The position numbers were made by a program, and so were the translations under genes. Positions 6,375-9,916 of a DNA stretch of 9,916 nucleotides are shown here, piece by piece. The stretch is from Mycobacterium sp. (GTDB lineage Bacteria; Actinomycetota; Actinomycetes; Mycobacteriales; Mycobacteriaceae): positions 1 through 9,916 of the forward strand of contig JAQSXQ010000028.1 in assembly GCA_029256565.1 (NCBI GenBank), written 5' to 3'. Under the pieces are notes generated by a model. That model made no database searches. It was not told where the DNA came from and saw nothing but the letters and a program-made list of their open reading frames with translations. Every line of letters starts with the position of its first letter. The stretch's first letter is position 1.

Positions 6375-7115
6375 TCAGTCGCGGACGCCGGGATAGCCAG
6401 CACCCGGGGTGGTGGGTTCTGGCGACGGTTCCCGTTGTGCCGGTGCCTCGCGCCGCGCCCTGCGTGCCCGCGCGATGCTCACCGAAGCCGCCGTGATGGC
6501 CGCGACTGCGACGATGCCCGTCGACGTCAGCGCCATGACGTGCCACTTCAGGGCGTTCTCGAACAGCAGCCAGAGCCCGAACAGCAGGAACAACACGCTG
6601 GCCATCTGGTGCAGGAACCGCTCGGGCAGCCTGCGGTGCAACAGCCTGCCCACGATGATCGCCACGCCGTCGGCGAGCACCATGCCGATGGTGGCGCCGA
6701 TCCACACGCCGGCCCAGTCGTTGTCACTGGCCAGCGCGACGGTGGCCAGCATCGTCTTGTCGCCGAGTTCGGCCAGCACGAACGACGAGATGACCGCGAA
6801 GATCACGAAGCGCGGCTCGACCACGGGCGCGGCGTCGTCGTCGTTCCCGGAGCGGCTGTCACGCCACGTCCACGCCGCGAACAGGAGGAACGCGATCGCC
6901 GCGGCGAAGGCGATGGGACGCTCGGGCAGCGTCAGCCCGAGGAAGTGGCCGATCAGCACGGAGAGGCCGTGTACCAGGAACGCGGCGATGCCCACGCCGG
7001 ACAGCACCACCCACCAGCGGTGGCGCAGCGCGTAGGTCATGGTCATCAACTGCGACTTGTCGCCGAGTTCGGCGAGGAACACGACACCGAGGCTGAGCAG
7101 AGCGGCGCTGAACAC
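6375..7115 (-). CDS. GDT1/UPF0016 (TMEM165)-family divalent-cation (Mn2+) exporter
   Basis: With the start at GTG 7115 the protein has 246 aa. It has the two signature repeats of the UPF0016/GDT1 family, ELGDKSQ (16-22) and ELGDKTM (116-122), each in the first helix of a three-helix half. The halves are joined by an acidic cytosolic linker with DDD (92-94). The C-terminus is basic, then Pro-rich. GAGAGGG (7128-7122) lies six bases before this GTG; upstream in-frame GTGs at 7136-7133 and 7154 would fall beside the riboswitch and lack a ribosome site. Bacterial members export Mn2+ (MneA/Mnx type) and eukaryotic ones exchange Mn2+/Ca2+. The yybP-ykoY riboswitch directly upstream argues strongly for Mn2+. 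The gene sits between espR and the Rv3847-like gene, as Rv3848 does in M. tuberculosis. Export protects against Mn overload; this is inferred, not shown. Confidence 0.92.
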   Translation of the reverse strand: MFSAALLSLGVVFLAELGDKSQLMTMTYALRHRWWVVLSGVGIAAFLVHGLSVLIGHFLGLTLPERPIAFAAAIAFLLFAAWTWRDSRSGNDDDAAPVVEPRFVIFAVISSFVLAELGDKTMLATVALASDNDWAGVWIGATIGMVLADGVAIIVGRLLHRRLPERFLHQMASVLFLLFGLWLLFENALKWHVMALTSTGIVAVAAITAASVSIARARRARREAPAQREPSPEPTTPGAGYPGVRD

Positions 7116-7164
7116 GAGGGACCCTCTCGACACGTCACCCGCGCAGCGGCTCACACTGCTCGGG

Positions 7165-7265
7165 CATTCGGTCGAAGGTCTCGCCCACCGCGTTGGATGC
7201 GGTTCGCCTGCCGGGCTTGACGCCAGTATGTCGACACGACGATTGGGGGCTACTCCCCTTCGCTG
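7165..7265 (-). ncRNA. yybP-ykoY (Mn2+) riboswitch
   Basis: On the minus strand the leader of the GDT1-family gene shows the conserved elements of the yybP-ykoY aptamer in order. GGGGAGTAG lies at 7258-7250, GTCGACATACTGGCGTC at 7235-7219, and GGCGAGACCTTCGACC at 7185-7170. The outer P1 stem can form between CGAAGG (7262-7257) and CCTTCG (7178-7173). This family binds Mn2+ and switches on Mn exporters such as mntP and GDT1-type genes. The aptamer ends about 50 nt before the GTG start. Between them CGAG and CTCG flank the AGGG of the ribosome site (7129-7115), so translational control by masking is possible. A GAAA-tetraloop hairpin (7294-7281) lies upstream of the aptamer. Identification is by motif recognition; no covariance search was run. 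Confidence 0.9.
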
Positions 7266-7320
7266 ATACCACGACGGTAATGGCGTTTCCGCCAGGGCGC
7301 CAGTCCTGGGGCCGATTTCG

Positions 7321-7341
7321 GGAACCCGTATTCCGGGTTTC
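7321..7341 (-). terminator. possible terminator hairpin after the Rv3847-like gene
   Basis: GGAACCCG and CGGGTTTC pair (one G-T wobble) around a TATTC loop, about 30 nt beyond the stop of the Rv3847-like gene and upstream of the riboswitch. No T-tract follows on the minus strand. It may separate the Rv3847-like transcript from the riboswitch-controlled one. Confidence 0.35.
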
Positions 7342-7371
7342 GTAGACCGGCGTCAGGCGTTGCGAAAACCC

Positions 7372-7905
7372 TTATGCGGCAAGCAGCATGGCCAGGATCG
7401 CGGTGTCGGGATGGCTGATCGGGTCGACGCCGACGCGGCTCACCATCGACGTGACGGTCCCGTCGGACTCGGCCTCCACCCACGCCGCGCGGTGCTCGAG
7501 ACCGAGGTGCGGAATGCCCGGCAGCAGGACGCATCCCGACGCCGCGCCCATGCACTCGGGCAGCGACGGCGTCGTCTCCGAAGGCGGGTGCAGCATGAGC
7601 AGCGCGGGCGGCTGCCGATCGGCGAAGTGGCCAGGGGCGATCGCGGACTCACCGACCACCGTGCCCTCGGCCAGGACCAGTCCGATCGTCCCGGGGGCCG
7701 GGGCGTCGGGCAGTTCCTCCCGCACCCCGAAGATCGTGGTGGTGGCAAGCAGCCCCGGCAGCGAGGCGACGCGGACCGCGACCCGCAGCAGCTGCGCCCA
7801 CTCCTTGGTCGAATCCGGCCATCGCCCGGACACCACGAACCCCTTGAGTGATCCTCCCGCGTGGAAGGGGGAGATCTCGACCGCTTTGCTCGAACCCGTG
7901 TCCAT
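7372..7905 (-). CDS. Rv3847-like conserved mycobacterial protein
   Basis: The 177-aa product starts at an ATG (7905) with GGAGG four bases upstream. It matches Rv3847 of M. tuberculosis in length and position (between sodA and the transporter gene). No signal peptide, clear membrane helix or catalytic motif is visible. The sequence is of mixed alpha/beta character, with an N-terminal stretch FHAGGSLKGFVVSGRWPDS, hydrophobic strands in the centre (TIGLVLAEGTVVG, PPALLMLHPP) and an Ala/Leu-rich end. Function is unknown to me. Conservation of its place after sodA suggests a link to oxidative stress or simple synteny. The 163-bp gap to sodA contains the sodA terminator, so it probably has its own promoter. 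Confidence 0.85.
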   Translation of the reverse strand: MDTGSSKAVEISPFHAGGSLKGFVVSGRWPDSTKEWAQLLRVAVRVASLPGLLATTTIFGVREELPDAPAPGTIGLVLAEGTVVGESAIAPGHFADRQPPALLMLHPPSETTPSLPECMGAASGCVLLPGIPHLGLEHRAAWVEAESDGTVTSMVSRVGVDPISHPDTAILAMLLAA

Positions 7906-8019
7906 GTCGCCTCCGTTCGCCGACAGCCAGCTGGTTGCCCCGACACGACTGTGGGTCGATCACGTCAGAATGCGGTAGCCAGGCACTGGCACGCAAGAGG
8001 ACACGACTGCCAGAACGCA

Positions 8020-8049
8020 ACAGAAAGGCCCCGCGCGATGCGCGGGGCC
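8020..8049 (-). terminator. intrinsic terminator of sodA
   Basis: On the minus strand a perfect 10-bp stem (GGCCCCGCGC / GCGCGGGGCC; 8049-8040 and 8036-8027) closes a three-base loop and is followed by TTTCTGTT. It begins about 20 nt after the sodA stop codon. This is the clearest classical intrinsic terminator in the window. Confidence 0.88.
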
Positions 8050-8068
8050 CTCCGTCGAGCGGTGTCGG

Positions 8069-8692
8069 CTAGCCGAAGATGAGGCCGTTGGCCGACGAGG
8101 TCGCCTTGGTGAAGCGCTCCTGGACGTCCGCCCAGTTGACCACGTTCCAGAAGGCCTTGACGTAATCGGCCTTCACGTTCTTGTACTGCAGGTAGAAGGC
8201 GTGCTCCCACATGTCGACCTGCAGCAGCGGGATGATGCCCAGCGGGACGTTGGCCTGCTGGTCGTACAGCTGGAAGGTCAGCAGCCGGCCGCCGAGCGTG
8301 TCGTAGCCGAGCACGGCCCAGCCGGAACCCTGCAGCCCGTTGGCGGCGGCAGTGAACTGCGCCTGGAACTTGTCGAACGACCCGAACTGGTCGTCGATCG
8401 CGGCGGCCAGGTCGCCGGTCGGCTTGTCGCCACCGTTGGGGGACAGGTTCTTCCACCAGATCGAGTGGTTGACGTGGCCACCGAGGTGGAAGGCGAGGTT
8501 CTTCTCGTTGAGGAAGATCGCCGCGTGATCGCCCGCGCTGCGGGCCTCGTCGAGCTTGGCGATCGCGTCGTTGACGCCCTTGACGTACGTCGCGTGGTGC
8601 TTGCTGTGGTGGATCTCGTTGATCTGACCGGAGATGTGCGGTTCGAGCGCACCGTAGTCGTAGTCCAAATCAGGCAGCGTGTATTCAGCCAC
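8069..8692 (-). CDS. sodA: superoxide dismutase, Mn/Fe family (probably Mn form)
   Basis: The 207-aa protein is a complete Mn/Fe superoxide dismutase converting superoxide to H2O2 and O2. The ligands are His28 (EIHHSKHH), His76 (HVNHSIWW), Asp160 and His164 (VDMWEHAFY). Residue 145 is Gln (QLYDQQANV). Mtb SodA has His there and uses iron, while Gln145 goes with manganese in non-tuberculous, fast-growing species (recollection). The start is GTG (8692) with GGGAAGGA upstream, matching the GTG start of mycobacterial sodA. It has no signal peptide, as expected; mycobacterial SodA is nevertheless found outside the cell, through the SecA2 route in Mtb. A strong terminator follows. A nearby Mn riboswitch and transporter suggest shared Mn physiology. 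Confidence 0.98.
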   Translation of the reverse strand: MAEYTLPDLDYDYGALEPHISGQINEIHHSKHHATYVKGVNDAIAKLDEARSAGDHAAIFLNEKNLAFHLGGHVNHSIWWKNLSPNGGDKPTGDLAAAIDDQFGSFDKFQAQFTAAANGLQGSGWAVLGYDTLGGRLLTFQLYDQQANVPLGIIPLLQVDMWEHAFYLQYKNVKADYVKAFWNVVNWADVQERFTKATSSANGLIFG

Positions 8693-8838
8693 GTGTTTCC
8701 TTCCCTAGGTGATCGGTGGAGTGCGTGGATCTCAAGATCATCGTCCACATTGCTCCATGGGTGCGCACACCGCAAGGACGCGTGCGCATACCCCAAGTCA
8801 TACCCGGTCGAGGTGAAGTCCTACCGGGCGGAGCGGGA
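8693..8838 (-). promoter_or_regulatory. sodA promoter region
   Basis: This 146-bp gap between the 52-aa gene and sodA should carry the sodA promoter. TTGCGG and CAATGT are spaced 17 bp apart on the minus strand (8776-8771 and 8753-8748), a modest SigA-like pair. Further upstream GGGTATG occurs twice, 5 bp apart (minus, 8806-8800 and 8794-8788). GGGTAT resembles the -10 of mycobacterial SigF promoters, but no matching GTTT -35 is at the right distance. The ribosome site is GGGAAGGA (near 8697-8704). Assignments are tentative. Confidence 0.35.
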
Positions 8839-8997
8839 TCAGAACAGAATGATCAGGGCCAGGACGGCCAGCAGCGCGAGGGCGATGATGCCTGCGCGTA
8901 GGCACGCCATCAGTTGGCTGCGGGTGTAGACGTGTGCAGAGGAGTTCCACTCCGACGGCGGCATGGCGGGGTTGGGACCCATGGGATGTGATGCCAT
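8839..8997 (-). CDS. 52-aa single-helix membrane protein
   Basis: This small gene starts at ATG (8997) with AGGAG six bases upstream and ends at TGA (8841-8839). The product begins MASHPMGPNPAMPPSEW, continues through a polar stretch with Ser/Tyr/Arg (19-27), and ends in one strongly hydrophobic helix (about 34-52, GIIALALLAVLALIILF) that runs to the last residue. It is a tail-anchored type protein with a short Pro/Met-rich N-terminus, probably cytosolic. The clean start, ribosome site and upstream regulatory sites argue that it is real. I recognise no family. It is in the same orientation as sodA, and readthrough into sodA is possible, as no terminator is visible between them. Confidence 0.75.
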   Translation of the reverse strand: MASHPMGPNPAMPPSEWNSSAHVYTRSQLMACLRAGIIALALLAVLALIILF

Positions 8998-9034
8998 CAC
9001 GAACTCCTGACCTGCACGATCGATGTCGTCCCCC

Positions 9035-9050
9035 AGTGAGATCTGTCACA
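9035..9050. promoter_or_regulatory. CRP-type operator (consensus match)
   Basis: AGTGAGATCTGTCACA fits the mycobacterial CRP (Rv3676 / MSMEG_6189 type) consensus TGTGA-N6-TCACA at nine of ten fixed positions. It lies 38 bp upstream of the 52-aa gene start, downstream of a predicted TATGAT -10 element. Confidence 0.65.
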
Positions 9051-9059
9051 ACGCGACTC

Positions 9060-9075
9060 TGTGACGACGATCATA
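9060..9075. promoter_or_regulatory. second CRP-like site overlapping a TATGAT -10
   Basis: TGTGA-CGACGA-TCATA matches TGTGA-N6-TCACA at nine of ten positions. Its centre is 25 bp from that of the neighbouring site. On the minus strand its right end reads TATGAT (9075-9070), a near-perfect -10 element that would start transcription near 9063 towards the 52-aa gene. No good -35 lies 17 bp upstream. CRP bound here would be expected to repress that promoter. Confidence 0.5.
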
Positions 9076-9495
9076 GCGGCTTGCCGGCGCGTCGCGAAAT
9101 CGCCATGGCATACCGACCTCGGCGCCGGGATTCGCGCACGTAGAGCGTCCATCCGGCGGTACCCGAAGCGCAGCACGGCACGATCGAATCACGTTGCGCG
9201 GAACCCGCGCTGCGCAGGGTGCGCTCGAGACGGGCGGGAATGATTCGCTCAGCGAGTGTGTTTGAGGTCGATCACATGTGGGTAGAGGGCGTCGTTTATC
9301 CCCAATGGGTCACGCCGAAGTAACGGATTGCGCGGTTCAGGGACGTCCACACGCGATCATGGCCTGTGGATGAATCTGTGGAAACTGTGGATAGCCTCGA
9401 CATTGCTGGCTCCGGAGGCTCGTGCGGAAGTCGTTCATGCCAGCATTGGCATCGGCCGGACACCGGGGGACGACGACGGAGATTGGACACGCGTG
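9076..9495. other. gene-free divergent region with a cluster of DnaA-box-like motifs
   Basis: Upstream of the rhodanese gene I see no credible gene. A GC hairpin (GCGCGG-AAC-CCGCGC, 9196-9210) lies in the middle. From 9277 to 9394 there are six sequences within one or two bases of a DnaA box (TTATCCACA or TTGTCCACA): TGTGGGTAG (9277-9285), TTATCCCCA (9296-9304), ACGTCCACA (9343-9351), TGTGGATGA (9365-9373), TGTGGAAAC (9377-9385) and TGTGGATAG (9386-9394). A palindrome CACATGTG (9273-9280) overlaps the first. The DNA here has few G/C-ending codons in any frame, in contrast with the coding parts of the window. Confidence 0.5.
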
Positions 9496-9834
9496 ATGAG
9501 TGACGGGGTCGCACAGGCGGACATCGCGGACGTTCCGCTGACGTTCGGAGACTCGGTGGTGCTGCTCGACGTTCGCGAGGACGACGAGTGGCAGCAGGGC
9601 CACGTCGAGGGCGCTCAGCACATTCCGATGGGCGACGTACCCGCCCGCATCGCCGAGATCGACGGTGACGCCAAGCTCTACGTGATGTGTCACCTCGGCG
9701 GCCGGTCGCAGCGCGTCGCCGAGTACCTCGCCCGCAATGGATTCGAGCCGATCAACGTCGCCGGAGGCATGGCCGCCTGGGCTGCGGCCGGTCGTCCCGT
9801 CGTCACCGACGACGGCGGCGTGGGCACGGTCTGA
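9496..9834 (+). CDS. single-domain rhodanese-like sulfurtransferase
   Basis: The 112-aa product is a compact rhodanese domain: VVLLDVREDDEWQQGHVEGA (21-40), HIPMG, and the active-site loop CHLGGRS (Cys65 to Ser71), a six-residue loop of the persulfide-forming sulfurtransferase type. It ends with the family's NVAGGMAAW. Family members carry sulfur as a cysteine persulfide; the acceptor is unknown. No signal peptide is seen. The ATG at 9496 is chosen because the family domain begins here; an in-frame GTG sits directly before it. A longer reading from 9328 passes through DnaA-box-like DNA of non-coding composition. The ribosome site is poor (GGAG about 15 bases upstream), so the mRNA may be leaderless or the start weak. 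The next gene begins 18 bp downstream, suggesting an operon. Confidence 0.9.
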   Translation: MSDGVAQADIADVPLTFGDSVVLLDVREDDEWQQGHVEGAQHIPMGDVPARIAEIDGDAKLYVMCHLGGRSQRVAEYLARNGFEPINVAGGMAAWAAAGRPVVTDDGGVGTV

Positions 9835-9852
9835 GAGCCGTAGGCTGGTCGC

Positions 9853-9916
9853 GTGATCCAGGTTTGTTCGCGGTGCGGGACGCGGTGGAACGTCCGCGAC
9901 CGTCAGCGAAGCTGGT
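9853..9916 (+). CDS. zinc-ribbon protein, N-terminus only (partial)
   Basis: From a GTG 18 bp after the rhodanese stop, a frame open to the window edge reads IQVCSRCGTRWNVRDRQRSW. The CxxC at residues 5-8 followed by GTRW looks like the first half of a zinc ribbon; the second CxxC would lie beyond the edge. Mycobacteria carry a membrane protein starting this way, and Rv3843c lies in the corresponding orientation near sodA in M. tuberculosis, so this may be its homologue. That link is from memory and cannot be checked with 21 codons. Confidence 0.6.
   Translation, partial: MIQVCSRCGTRWNVRDRQRSW

Noticed and set aside
6156..7220. Long plus-strand open frame of 354 codons
   Set aside because: It lies antisense to the GDT1-family gene and its riboswitch; its Gly/His/Arg/Gln-rich composition is typical of a GC-rich shadow frame.
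8798..9049. Minus-strand 83-codon frame overlapping the 52-aa gene
   Set aside because: It lacks a ribosome site and reads as basic low-complexity sequence; the overlapping 52-aa frame has AGGAG and a proper membrane helix.
9045..9065. Inverted repeat GTCACA-N9-TGTGAC as a separate operator
   Set aside because: It is made of the inner halves of the two CRP-like sites and is better explained by them.
9328..9495. Upstream reading of the rhodanese gene, including a signal-peptide-like stretch MNLWKLWIASTLLAP
   Set aside because: Codon composition is unlike the rest of the gene, there is no ribosome site, and the residues are produced by the repeated TGTGGA motifs. The rhodanese domain starts at 9496.
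1..9916. CRISPR arrays, tRNA/rRNA genes, insertion sequences, prophage or integrative elements
   Set aside because: No repeat-spacer pattern, cloverleaf, transposase or integrase sequence was seen on either strand.

Overview
The window is high-GC DNA from a mycobacterium, most likely a fast-growing Mycolicibacterium-type species. Translated products recognisable by eye include an EspR orthologue (132 aa), SodA (207 aa), a 177-aa Rv3847-like protein and a 218-aa Rv3850-like protein. Their order on the minus strand (sodA, Rv3847-like, GDT1/UPF0016 transporter, espR, then Rv3850-like) matches the M. tuberculosis Rv3846-Rv3850 order as I recall it. GTG and TTG starts are frequent.

Layout. Positions 1-2349, minus strand: a tightly packed run of Rv3850-like coiled-coil protein, His-containing four-helix membrane protein, YcnI (DUF1775) and CopC (cut by the window edge), which looks like an envelope copper-handling operon. 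Positions 2557-5509, plus strand: a block that interrupts the Mtb-like order. It holds a secreted, C-terminally anchored Gly/Pro/Thr-rich protein, a stand-alone ImmA/IrrE-type HExxH peptidase, and a membrane protein of the MAB_1171c family whose TTG start overlaps the peptidase stop. Positions 5572-5970, minus: espR, convergent with the peptidase/membrane pair across a hairpin, followed by a 404-bp upstream region with a good promoter and several TTTGC boxes. Positions 6375-7115, minus: a GDT1-type divalent-cation exporter preceded by a clear yybP-ykoY (Mn2+) riboswitch. Positions 7372-7905: Rv3847-like. Positions 8069-8692: sodA, with Gln at position 145 as in Mn-type mycobacterial SODs and a textbook terminator. 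Positions 8839-8997: a 52-aa single-helix membrane protein with two CRP-like operators upstream. Positions 8998-9495: a long divergent intergenic region with a cluster of DnaA-box-like motifs. Positions 9496-9834, plus: a single-domain rhodanese. From 9853: the start of a zinc-ribbon protein.

Three functional themes stand out. The first is manganese and oxidative stress: a Mn riboswitch, a Mn-exporter candidate and a Mn-type SodA. The second is copper in the envelope: CopC, YcnI and a His-bearing membrane protein. The third is a possible three-part regulatory circuit in which an XRE-type nucleoid regulator (EspR) sits next to an ImmA-like protease coupled to a polytopic membrane protein. This parallels ImmR/ImmA anti-repressor systems, but no sequence evidence here proves that EspR is the substrate.
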